Origin: an uncultured Actinomycetes bacterium
Lineage (GTDB): Bacteria; Actinomycetota; Actinomycetes; S36-B12
Direction of reading: 5' to 3'
DNA length: 5,972 nucleotides
Assembly: GCA_937902285.1 (NCBI GenBank)
Contig: CALGTB010000050.1
Coordinates: 1-5,972 of the forward strand
Shown here one piece after another: positions 1-5,846 of this stretch. Below the pieces are notes generated by a model. It was given only the letters and a program-made list of their open reading frames with translations. It had not been told where the DNA came from and did not search any database. The position numbers and the translations under genes were made by a program. Each line of letters starts with the position of its first letter. Within the stretch, counting starts at the first letter, position 1.

Positions 1-645
1 ATCCGCGACACCGAGGTGATGATCGAGCGGCTCGACCGTCATGCCGGCGACCTCGTCGACCCGGTCGACACGGCCCGGGCCCGCAGCGTCATCGACCCGC
101 TCCTCAGCCGACGCCTCGTCGCCGCCCGGTCGAGCGCGCTCGCGGCCCTGCGCAGCGACCGCCACCAGCAGCTCGTCGACGACCTGATGAGCGCGGCCAT
201 CGAGCCGCCGGTGACCGATGCGGCCTACGCGCCCTGCGCCGAGGTCCTGCTGCCCCTCGTGGAGCGCACGTGGCGGCGCCTCGACAAGGCCATCTCGGGG
301 CTCACCCTCGAGGGCGAGAGCGTGCCCTGGCACCAGGCCAGGATCAAGGCGAAGCGGGCGCGTTACGCCGCCGAGTCGGTGTCCGGCGTCTTCGGCCGCG
401 ACATGGCTCGATTCGCCGGCCGCCTCGCCGAGGTCACGGAGCTGCTCGGCGATCACCAGGACGCGCATGTAGCGCAGACGATCATCCGCGAGCTCGCCTC
501 GCACGACGGGACCGACGGGCTCACGGGCATGTCCCTCGGCCTGCTCTACGAGTTCGAGTCCGAGGAGGAGATCCTCGATCGGCTGCGCTTCATCGAGATG
601 TGGCCGCGGGCGCGACGCAGCGCCCGCCGCGCCGGGATGCGCTGA
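1..645 (+). CDS. CHAD domain protein, 3' part (5' end outside window)
   Basis: The reading frame is open from the first base of the window and ends at TGA 643-645, leaving 214 visible residues. CHAD domains are helical bundles rich in conserved His, Lys and Arg that bind inorganic polyphosphate; they occur alone or fused to a CYTH triphosphatase domain. The first visible residues (IRDTEVMIERL) match the family's RDxxVL-type helix. Bases 328-366 encode the basic motif WHQARIKAKRARY (His at about visible residue 111, followed by spaced K/K/R/R), and bases 442-480 encode LGDHQDAHVAQ, the usual LGxxQDxxV helix. The GTG at 16 lies inside the domain, so it is not the real start. Missing upstream sequence must hold the N-terminal half of CHAD and perhaps a CYTH domain. 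The next gene begins 3 bases after the stop, so the two are probably cotranscribed. The family call is firm; the cellular role (polyphosphate binding) comes from family knowledge. Confidence 0.88.
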   Translation: MRDTEVMIERLDRHAGDLVDPVDTARARSVIDPLLSRRLVAARSSALAALRSDRHQQLVDDLMSAAIEPPVTDAAYAPCAEVLLPLVERTWRRLDKAISGLTLEGESVPWHQARIKAKRARYAAESVSGVFGRDMARFAGRLAEVTELLGDHQDAHVAQTIIRELASHDGTDGLTGMSLGLLYEFESEEEILDRLRFIEMWPRARRSARRAGMR

Positions 646-648
646 CCC

Positions 649-1578
649 ATGCCGAACGCCAACGTCGTGCGCGCCGCCGGCGTGGTCCTGCTCCGCGAGG
701 GTGAGGGCGGACGGGAGTTCCTGCTCGTCCACCGGCCCGTGCGCGCCGACTGGTCGCTGCCGAAGGGCAAGCTCAACGCCGGCGAGCACGTGGTGGTGGC
801 GGCGGTGCGCGAGTGCGACGAGGAGACCGGCTACACCGCGGTCCTCGGGGCGCCACTGCCCAGCCAGTCGTACAGCGTCATGAGTCGGCCCAAGGTGGTC
901 AACTACTGGTGCGCGACCGTCGGGGCCGAGGTCGGCTTCGCGCCCGACGACGAGGTCGACGAGGTCCGGTGGATCCCGGTGGGCGACGCCGCCCGCCACC
1001 TGACCTACGGCAACGACGTGCAGCTCGTGTCCGAGGCGGCCGCGCTCCCGCCCACCGTCCCGCTCATCGTGCTGCGCCACACGCAGGCCCTCAAGCGCTC
1101 GGACTTCTCCGGCAAGGTCGATGCCGAGCGGCCCCTGACCGGACGCGGGCGCAGCCAGAGCAAGGAGCTCATCCCGCTCCTCGACGCCTACGGCATCGAG
1201 GAGGTGCATGCGTCGAGTGCGCGGCGCTGCGAGGAGACCGTTCGCCGGTTCGCCAAGTCGGCCGGAGTCCCCGTCCAGCAGGAGCCGGACCTCACCGAGG
1301 AGTCGCACGCCACCACCTCCGGCGCCACCGCGCGGAGGGCAGCCGAGCTGGCCCTGACCCAGGCGCCGATCGTCCTGTGCTCGCACCGGCCCGTGCTGCC
1401 GACGATCTTCGACGCCCTCGCCGAGGAGCTCGGCATCGACGCGGCCGACCCGAGGTGGACGCGGGCGTGGGACCCGAAGCTGCCCCCGGGCGGCTTCGTG
1501 GTCATCCACCGCGCCTTCGCCGACGACGGCAGCGCCTACGCCGTCGGCATCGAGCGGCACACGCTCTCCGGCGAGTGA
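649..1578 (+). CDS. mutT1: MutT1-like Nudix hydrolase fused to a histidine phosphatase domain
   Basis: This 309-residue protein has two domains. Residues about 6-130 are Nudix, with a complete Nudix box at 40-62: G40, E46, R54-E55, E58-E59, G61. These residues bind the metal and hydrolyse nucleoside diphosphate-linked substrates. Residues about 137-300 are a histidine phosphatase (SixA/phosphoglycerate mutase fold), with R143-H144 in place at the N-terminal motif, R192/R193 as the second arginine, E217/E218 as candidate acid and S245-H246 as the second histidine. This order and length match mycobacterial MutT1 (about 317 aa), which converts 8-oxo-(d)GTP to the diphosphate and cleaves diadenosine polyphosphates. 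The usual RHG reads RHT here. The ATG at 649 gives a natural N-terminus just ahead of the first Nudix strand. A weak GGGA lies 11 bases upstream, so translation probably depends on coupling to the CHAD gene. The stop overlaps the next start (GTGA). The exact substrate is inferred from the family. Confidence 0.9.
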   Translation: MPNANVVRAAGVVLLREGEGGREFLLVHRPVRADWSLPKGKLNAGEHVVVAAVRECDEETGYTAVLGAPLPSQSYSVMSRPKVVNYWCATVGAEVGFAPDDEVDEVRWIPVGDAARHLTYGNDVQLVSEAAALPPTVPLIVLRHTQALKRSDFSGKVDAERPLTGRGRSQSKELIPLLDAYGIEEVHASSARRCEETVRRFAKSAGVPVQQEPDLTEESHATTSGATARRAAELALTQAPIVLCSHRPVLPTIFDALAEELGIDAADPRWTRAWDPKLPPGGFVVIHRAFADDGSAYAVGIERHTLSGE

Positions 1579-2363
1579 CCCGCCCCTTGGGTGCGATCTC
1601 GCGCAGCGGGGTCGTTCGCTTCCTGGCCGTGTCCGCGCTGGTCGGCCTGCTCGCTGCCTGCGGCGCACCGACGGGTCCCGGGGGCGCCGGCGACATCTCG
1701 ATCGCCCCGGTGCCGTCGGCCGATCCGTTCACGTCTGCCCTCATCATGACGCGCACGTGGGCCGCCGCCGAGATGGAGAGCACCGTCCGCGCGACGATCG
1801 ACGGCTCCTCCCGTGAGCTGGATGCCCGCGGCGAGGTCGCGATGGACAAGGGGTACGCCGCGCTCACCTGGACCTCGGGTTCGGCCACCTCCCGCGAGCT
1901 CGTGAACGACCGGGCGATCTTCACCCAGGACGTCGCACCCGACGGACCCTGGACGCGCACCGAGTCCGAGGGACGCACGCCCACGTCGGCCTTCGCCGAC
2001 CCGCTCCTCAACCTGGCCTCGGTCGAGGGGGTCGCGGTCGACGGGTCCGACGAGATCGACGGCTTCGAGGCGGTGCGCTACCGCGGAACCCTTCCGGTCA
2101 CCGCCGGCACGCTGGAGGGCCTGGCCCTCACGGACGACGAGATCGCCAGCATCGTGGCGGCGTCGACTCCCGACGACACGGTCACGGTCACGGCGTGGGC
2201 GGACCCCAATCGGCGACTGGTGCGGATCGAGCGACGGCTCGTGCTCGACGGCGACTCGGGCATTCAGGCCGACGTGGTTGCAAGCACGCGACTGTGGAAC
2301 TTCGGGGTCATGCTCGACCTGGAGTCGCCGCCGTCGGGCAGCGTGGTCACCGCTCGGCCGTGA
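1575..2363 (+). CDS. LppX/LprG-like putative lipoprotein
   Basis: This is a 262-residue secreted protein. From GTG 1575 it has a short basic n-region (R3, R10, R15), a hydrophobic stretch (about 16-28) and a clear lipobox LAAC at 26-29, so Cys29 should be lipidated and the protein anchored outside the membrane. The mature part is small and polar with alternating beta-type segments. It ends in a stretch around TRLWNFGVMLDLESPP, a pattern reminiscent of the actinobacterial LppX/LprAFG lipoproteins (LolA-like fold), some of which bind lipids. That family placement is inference from general pattern only; no catalytic residues are visible. GTG 1575 is chosen because it gives a complete signal peptide and overlaps the mutT1 TGA as GTGA; TTG 1587 is the only close alternative. 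There is no good Shine-Dalgarno site, so translation is probably coupled. Its 3' end overlaps the convergent glgC by 17 bases. The frame is open far upstream, but that part is a shadow of mutT1. Confidence 0.8.
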   Translation: MTRPLGAISRSGVVRFLAVSALVGLLAACGAPTGPGGAGDISIAPVPSADPFTSALIMTRTWAAAEMESTVRATIDGSSRELDARGEVAMDKGYAALTWTSGSATSRELVNDRAIFTQDVAPDGPWTRTESEGRTPTSAFADPLLNLASVEGVAVDGSDEIDGFEAVRYRGTLPVTAGTLEGLALTDDEIASIVAASTPDDTVTVTAWADPNRRLVRIERRLVLDGDSGIQADVVASTRLWNFGVMLDLESPPSGSVVTARP

Positions 2364-3570
2364 CGCCCTTGCCCAGCGCCACGACTCCGCCCGGGCTCAC
2401 GGTGTAGAGCGAGCGGTCGCGCTCGAGGTCGACCCCGATCTGCGCCCCGTCCGGCACGACCACGTTCTTGTCGAGGATGGCGTGCCGCACCACGGCGTTG
2501 CGGCCGATGCGCACGCCGGGCATGAGGACACTGCCCTCCACGTAGGCGCCTGCGTCCACGGCGACGCTTGTCGCGATCACGGACGTGCGCACGTGGGCAC
2601 CGGAGATGATCGTGCCCGCGCCGACCATGGACTCGTGCGCGTTGCCACCCTCGACGAACTTGGCGGGCGGCAGCGACGGCAGGTTCGACAGGATGGGCCA
2701 GCGCCGGTTGTAGAGGTTGAAGATCGGGTGCACGGACACGAGGTCCATGTGGGCGTCGTGGTAGCTGTCGAGCGTGCCGACGTCGCGCCAGTAGCCGCGG
2801 TCGCGGTCCGTCGCGCCCGGCACGATGTTCTCCGCGAAGTCGTAGACCTGCGCCTCCCCCTGTGCGGTGAGCATGGGGATGATGTTGCCGCCCATGTCGT
2901 GCACCGACGCGGGGTCGGCTGCGTCCTCCTTGAGGCACTCGATCAGTCCGGCCGTCGTGAAGACGTAGTTGCCCATGGACACGTAGCAGTGCGCGTCGTC
3001 GCCGGGGATGGTGGGCGGATCGACCGGCTTCTCGAGGAAGTTCGTGATCTTGCGGCCGTCCGGGGCGGTCTGGATGACGCCGAACTCGCTCGACACGGCC
3101 TTGGGCATCCGCAGCCCCGCCACCGTGACGGTGGCCCCGCTCGCGATGTGGGCCTGGATCATCTGCTCCGGGTCCATGCGGTAGACGTGATCGGCGCCGA
3201 AGACCACGACGTACTCGGGTCCCTCGTCGTAGACCAGGTTCAGGCTCTGGAAGATCGCGTCCGCGCTGCCGGTGTACCACCGCGGGCCGAGTCGCTGCTG
3301 CGCCGGGACCGGCGTCACGTAGTCGCCGAGCAGCGTGGGCATGCGCCAGGTCTGCGTGACATGGCGGTCGAGGCTGTGCGACTTGTACTGGGTGAGGACG
3401 CAGACGCGACGCAGTCCGGCGTTGATGAGGTTCGAGAGCACGAAGTCGACGAGGCGGTACGAGCCCCCGAAGGGAACAGCGGGCTTGGCGCGGTCTGCCG
3501 TCAGCGGCATCAGGCGCTTGCCCTCACCCCCGGCCAGGACCATCGCCAGAACGTGCGGATCGGCACTCAC
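2347..3570 (-). CDS. glgC: Glucose-1-phosphate adenylyltransferase (ADP-glucose pyrophosphorylase)
   Basis: GlgC makes ADP-glucose and pyrophosphate from ATP and glucose-1-phosphate, the committed step to glycogen and related alpha-glucans in the cytoplasm. The 407 residues have the usual length. The nucleotidyltransferase domain (about 8-270) shows the AGGEGKRLMPLT loop at 13-24, followed by R27, K29 and PFGG at 33-36; SADAI at 102-106; GADHVYRMD at 125-133 with the metal-binding Asp; FLEKP at 178-182; and GYWRDVGT at 259-266. The rest (about 300-400) is the left-handed beta-helix domain with repeated isoleucine/valine-rich turns. Family members are allosteric, and actinobacterial ones respond to sugar phosphates such as glucose-6-phosphate. 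GTG 3570 is chosen because a -10 hexamer sits 6 bases upstream, and it gives a short leader (MSADPHVLA) before the first strand. ATG 3543 would start only three residues before AGGEG and clip that strand. The gene is divergent from glgA across a 67-base gap and convergent with the lipoprotein gene. Confidence 0.97.
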   Translation of the reverse strand: MSADPHVLAMVLAGGEGKRLMPLTADRAKPAVPFGGSYRLVDFVLSNLINAGLRRVCVLTQYKSHSLDRHVTQTWRMPTLLGDYVTPVPAQQRLGPRWYTGSADAIFQSLNLVYDEGPEYVVVFGADHVYRMDPEQMIQAHIASGATVTVAGLRMPKAVSSEFGVIQTAPDGRKITNFLEKPVDPPTIPGDDAHCYVSMGNYVFTTAGLIECLKEDAADPASVHDMGGNIIPMLTAQGEAQVYDFAENIVPGATDRDRGYWRDVGTLDSYHDAHMDLVSVHPIFNLYNRRWPILSNLPSLPPAKFVEGGNAHESMVGAGTIISGAHVRTSVIATSVAVDAGAYVEGSVLMPGVRIGRNAVVRHAILDKNVVVPDGAQIGVDLERDRSLYTVSPGGVVALGKGVTAER

Positions 3571-3576
3571 GCCTTC

Positions 3577-3606
3577 ACCCTAGTGGCATCGGGACGGCCG
3601 TGAGAA
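3577..3606 (-). promoter_or_regulatory. glgC promoter, probably leaderless
   Basis: On the minus strand the -10 hexamer TAGGGT spans 3582-3577 and fits the actinobacterial TANNNT consensus. A -35-like TTCTCA (4 of 6 matches to TTGACA) lies at 3606-3601 with an 18-base spacer. Only six bases (GAAGGC) separate the -10 from GTG 3570, so transcription would start at or next to the start codon and give a leaderless mRNA, common in Actinomycetota. The alternative reading is that AGGG at 3581-3578 acts as a Shine-Dalgarno site 7 bases from the start, with a promoter further upstream. Both readings support GTG 3570. Confidence 0.55.
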
Positions 3607-3625
3607 TGCTTGCGGCCTTCACCTC

Positions 3626-3637
3626 TAGGCTCGGGCC
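3626..3637 (+). promoter_or_regulatory. glgA promoter -10, probably leaderless
   Basis: TAGGCT at 3626-3631 fits TANNNT and is followed by six bases (CGGGCC) and GTG 3638, the same geometry as the opposing glgC promoter. No Shine-Dalgarno sequence precedes GTG 3638, which favours a leaderless transcript. No convincing -35 hexamer is seen at 17-19 bases upstream (TGAGAA at 3601-3606 is poor), so an activator or an extended contact may be needed. Confidence 0.5.
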
Positions 3638-4801
3638 GTGCGCATCGGAATGCTGACCCGCGAGTGGCCACCGGACGTCTACGGCGGAGCAGGAGTGCAC
3701 GTCGAGCACCTCGTCGCCGAGCTGCGGCGCAAGGTCGAGGTCGACGTCCACTGCTTCGGGGAGCCGCGACCCGACGCCATCGCCCATGCCGTCCCGGGCG
3801 CCCTGCTGGGCGCCAACGCCGCCATCCAGACGCTCGGCGTCGATCTCGAGATGGTGGACGCCACGACCGGGGTCGACGTCGTCCACTCCCACACCTGGTA
3901 CGCCAACCTCGCGGGCCACATCAGCGGGCTCCTGCACGGGATCCCGCACGTCCTCACCGCCCACTCGCTCGAGCCCCTGCGCCCCTGGAAGGAGGAGCAG
4001 CTCGGCGGCGGCTACCGCGTGTCGTCGTGGGTCGAGCGCACCGCCTACGAGGGAGCGGCCGGCATCATCGCCGTGAGCCACGGCATGCGTGCCGACGTGC
4101 TCGCCGCCTACCCCGCGGTCGATCCCGACCGGGTCCACGTGGTGCACAACGGCATCGACACCGCGGTGTACCGGCCCGACCCCGACACGACCGCCCTGGA
4201 GGAACTGGGCATCGATCGCACACGGCCGTACGTGCTCTTCGTCGGCCGCATCACGCGTCAGAAGGGCATCGTCCACCTCATCAACGCGGCACGGCGGTTC
4301 GACGACGGCGTGGTGCTGGTGCTGTGCGCGTCGTCGCCCGACACGGCGGAGATAGGCCTGGAGACCTCGGCCGCCGTCGATCAGCTCCGCGCGGAGCGCG
4401 GCGACGACAGCGTCGTGTGGATCCAGGAGCAGGTCAGCCGCCCGCGCATCGTGCAGCTGTTCACCCACGCGCTCGCCTTCGTCTGCCCGTCGATCTACGA
4501 GCCCCTCGGCATCGTGAACCTCGAGGCCATGGCCTGCGAGACCGCGGTGGTGGCGAGCGCCGTCGGTGGCATCCCCGAGGTCGTCGTCGACGGCACCACC
4601 GGTCTGCTCGTCCCCTACGACTCCGCCGAGCCGCGCGCGTTCGAGGTCGCCTTCGCCGACGCCGTGAACGCCGTCGCCGCCGATCCGCGCCGGGCCCGCT
4701 CGATGGGTGCCGCAGGCCGGGCACGCGCGGTCTCGGAGTTCGGCTGGGATGCGATCGCCGACGAGACGATTGCTGTGTACTCGGCCGCCCTCCGCGCGTG
4801 A
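3638..4801 (+). CDS. glgA: GT4 glycogen synthase of actinobacterial type (probable maltose-1-phosphate synthase GlgM)
   Basis: This 387-residue retaining GT-B glycosyltransferase uses the ADP-glucose made by GlgC. The N-terminal domain shows the glycine loop YGGAGVHVE at 15-23, HSHTW at 83-87 and a TAHSLEPLRPWK-type acceptor segment near residues 108-119. The C-terminal nucleotide-binding domain shows FVGR (201-204) followed by RQKG (207-210), and the E-X7-E motif E288/E296 in the stretch YEPLGIVNLE. Length and motifs fit the actinobacterial GT4 enzymes annotated as glycogen synthase rather than the longer (about 480 aa) GT5 GlgA. The mycobacterial homologue, also divergent from glgC, was shown to make alpha-maltose-1-phosphate from ADP-glucose and glucose-1-phosphate for the GlgE route, hence the alternative name glgM. 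GTG 3638 is supported by the -10 six bases upstream and by MRIGML as the first strand. The stop overlaps the next start as GTGA. Which product it makes cannot be settled from sequence. Confidence 0.94.
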   Translation: MRIGMLTREWPPDVYGGAGVHVEHLVAELRRKVEVDVHCFGEPRPDAIAHAVPGALLGANAAIQTLGVDLEMVDATTGVDVVHSHTWYANLAGHISGLLHGIPHVLTAHSLEPLRPWKEEQLGGGYRVSSWVERTAYEGAAGIIAVSHGMRADVLAAYPAVDPDRVHVVHNGIDTAVYRPDPDTTALEELGIDRTRPYVLFVGRITRQKGIVHLINAARRFDDGVVLVLCASSPDTAEIGLETSAAVDQLRAERGDDSVVWIQEQVSRPRIVQLFTHALAFVCPSIYEPLGIVNLEAMACETAVVASAVGGIPEVVVDGTTGLLVPYDSAEPRAFEVAFADAVNAVAADPRRARSMGAAGRARAVSEFGWDAIADETIAVYSAALRA

Positions 4802-5757
4802 GCGACCTCGCCGAGCCCGTCCCCGGCGTAGCGCCCGCCCGGGTGCGCCACCCGGCCACCGGCTACCTGCTCTACCTGGTCGCCGCGTGCCTCTTCGCGC
4901 TCAACGGCACGATCTCGAAGTCGATCCTGCTGAGCGGCATCGACCCGGCCCGCCTCTCGCAGCTGCGCGTGACGCTCGCCTTCCTCATCCTGCTCGTGGT
5001 CGTCGCCATCACGCGGCCCTCGGCCCTGCGCGTCCGCCGCAAGGAGATCCCGGTCCTGCTCGCCTTCGGGATCCTGGGCATCGCGATGACGCAGTACCTC
5101 TACTTCGTCGCGATCAACCTCCTGCCCGTCGGCATCGCGCTGCTCATCGAGTTCACCGCACCGATCATGGTTGCGCTGTGGTTCCGGTTCGGGATGCACC
5201 AGGCGGTGAACCGCAAGGTGTGGGCGGGCCTGGCGCTGGCGCTCACCGGCCTCGCCCTCGTCGGCCAGGTCTGGAAGGGCTTCACGCTGGACGGCCTCGG
5301 CGTCATCGCCGCCTTCGGCGCAGCGGCGGCACTCGCCCTCTACTACCTCCTCGGCGACCGGCAGGTGCGGCAGCCCGAGCCGCGCGACCCTGTCTCGCTG
5401 ACGATGTGGGGCTTCGGCGCGGCCGCGCTCTTCTGGGCCATCGCCCAGCCGTGGTGGTCGTTCCCGTGGACCGCCCTCACCGGCGACGGCTACCCGCTCG
5501 GCGCCGACGGAGCCGCAGTGCCGATCTGGCTGCTGTGCAGCTACATGGTCATCCTCGGCACGGTGGTGCCGTTCTGGCTGGTGGTCGTGTCGCTCCAGCA
5601 CATCAACGCCTCGCAGGCGTCGGTCATCGGCATGACCGAGCCGCTGCTGGCCTCCCTCATCGCCTGGGTCGCCCTCGGCGAGGTGCTCACACCGGTGCAG
5701 ATCGTCGGCGCGGTCGTGGTGCTCGCCGGCGTGCTGCTCGCCGAACGATCCCGCTAG
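4798..5757 (+). CDS. EamA/DMT-family transporter
   Basis: This is a 319-residue integral membrane protein with two EamA repeats, consistent with about ten transmembrane helices. A cytoplasmic-type leader of about 20 residues precedes TM1 (YLLYLVAACLFALNGTISK, about 23-41). The first repeat closes near residues 107-150 with the typical IEFTAPIMVALW segment. The second ends with MTEPLLASLIAWVALGE followed by a final hydrophobic helix. A hydrophilic loop around residues 187-200 (DRQVRQPEPRDP) separates the halves. Members of the drug/metabolite transporter superfamily export or import small metabolites such as amino acids; the substrate is not predictable here. GTG 4798 overlaps the glgA stop (GTGA) and gives a full first repeat; the frame continues upstream only as a glgA shadow. 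There is no independent ribosome-binding site, so expression is probably coupled to glgA. A link to glucan metabolism is not implied by the family. Confidence 0.9.
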   Translation: MSDLAEPVPGVAPARVRHPATGYLLYLVAACLFALNGTISKSILLSGIDPARLSQLRVTLAFLILLVVVAITRPSALRVRRKEIPVLLAFGILGIAMTQYLYFVAINLLPVGIALLIEFTAPIMVALWFRFGMHQAVNRKVWAGLALALTGLALVGQVWKGFTLDGLGVIAAFGAAAALALYYLLGDRQVRQPEPRDPVSLTMWGFGAAALFWAIAQPWWSFPWTALTGDGYPLGADGAAVPIWLLCSYMVILGTVVPFWLVVVSLQHINASQASVIGMTEPLLASLIAWVALGEVLTPVQIVGAVVVLAGVLLAERSR

Positions 5758-5763
5758 CCCTCG

Positions 5764-5787
5764 CCCCCAACCCCGCCCCAAACCCCC
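5764..5787 (-). other. G-quadruplex motif (G-rich on the minus strand)
   Basis: The plus strand has four C-tracts: 5764-5768 (5 C), 5771-5774 (4), 5776-5779 (4) and 5783-5787 (5), separated by AA, G and AAA. On the minus strand this reads as four tracts of at least four G with loops TTT, C and TT, a strict and short-looped quadruplex pattern. It begins 6 bases after the EamA stop codon. Any transcript reading leftward from the gene at the right edge would carry it as RNA. Folding and function are inference. Confidence 0.7.
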
Positions 5788-5788
5788 G

Positions 5789-5846
5789 CGAGTGGTGGGG
5801 TGTTGCCCGTCTCGCCAAGGCGAAACGGGCAACAGCCCACCACTCG
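5789..5846. repeat. 58-base near-perfect palindrome (REP-like or terminator-like hairpin)
   Basis: Arms 5789-5810 and 5825-5846 are reverse complements over 22 positions with one mismatch (G5800 against G5835). After a C5811/A5824 mismatch the pairing continues as TCGCC (5812-5816) with GGCGA (5819-5823) around an AA apex. In total 26 of 29 positions pair. The left arm begins CGAGTGGTGGG and its inner part is TGTTGCCCGT. No T-run follows on either strand, so it is not a canonical intrinsic terminator, although T-less hairpins may terminate transcription in actinobacteria. It lies between the EamA gene and a minus-strand gene, where a bidirectional terminator or a dispersed REP-type element would be expected. 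Symmetry is directly visible; function is not. Confidence 0.8.

Larger units (their letters stand above)
3571..3654. repeat. Imperfect ~44-bp tandem duplication spanning the glgC/glgA promoter gap
   Basis: Two adjacent copies, 3571-3610 and 3615-3654, share blocks in the same order. These are GCCTTCACC (3571-3579 and 3615-3623), CTAG (3580-3583 and 3625-3628), TCGGG (3589-3593 and 3631-3635), CCGTG (3598-3602 and 3636-3640) and GAATGCT (3604-3610 and 3648-3654). The first and last blocks are both offset by exactly 44 bases; the inner ones need small gaps. The right copy contains the glgA -10 and start codon. The left copy contains the glgC -10 on the other strand and a decayed second start (GTG 3600) that is out of frame with glgA. 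The matches are direct observation; a shared origin by duplication is inference. Confidence 0.55.

Noticed and set aside
16..18. GTG 16 as the true start of the CHAD gene
   Set aside because: The frame is open to the window edge and the residues before it (IRDTE) already match the CHAD family, so the gene is truncated by the window.
813..1574. N-terminal extension of the lipoprotein frame
   Set aside because: This part is out of frame with the Nudix gene and Arg-rich. The signal peptide and lipobox only make sense from GTG 1575.
2278..3603. 441-codon plus-strand open frame opposite glgC
   Set aside because: It is antisense to an unmistakable glgC, its protein is low-complexity in His/Arg/Val/Asp, and it has no family features. 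It is a high-GC mirror frame.
3600..3637. GTG 3600 as an upstream glgA start or a small leader peptide gene
   Set aside because: It is 38 bases before GTG 3638 and out of frame, with no ribosome-binding site or -10 at the right distance. It is better explained as part of the duplicated segment.
3575..4468. 297-codon minus-strand open frame opposite glgA
   Set aside because: It would cover the glgC promoter and runs antisense to conserved GT4 motifs. Its composition is that of a mirror frame.
3610..4797. N-terminal extension of the EamA frame across glgA
   Set aside because: It is an Arg/Pro-rich shadow of glgA. The transporter has a proper first helix when started at GTG 4798.
4615..5832. 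405-codon minus-strand open frame opposite the glgA end and the EamA gene
   Set aside because: The protein is dominated by Arg, Glu, Gly and His with no recognisable domain, and it lies opposite a clear membrane protein gene. It is a shadow frame.
5789..5846. Canonical intrinsic terminator
   Set aside because: The stem is strong, but neither side is followed by a run of T. It is kept as a palindrome with terminator as one possibility.
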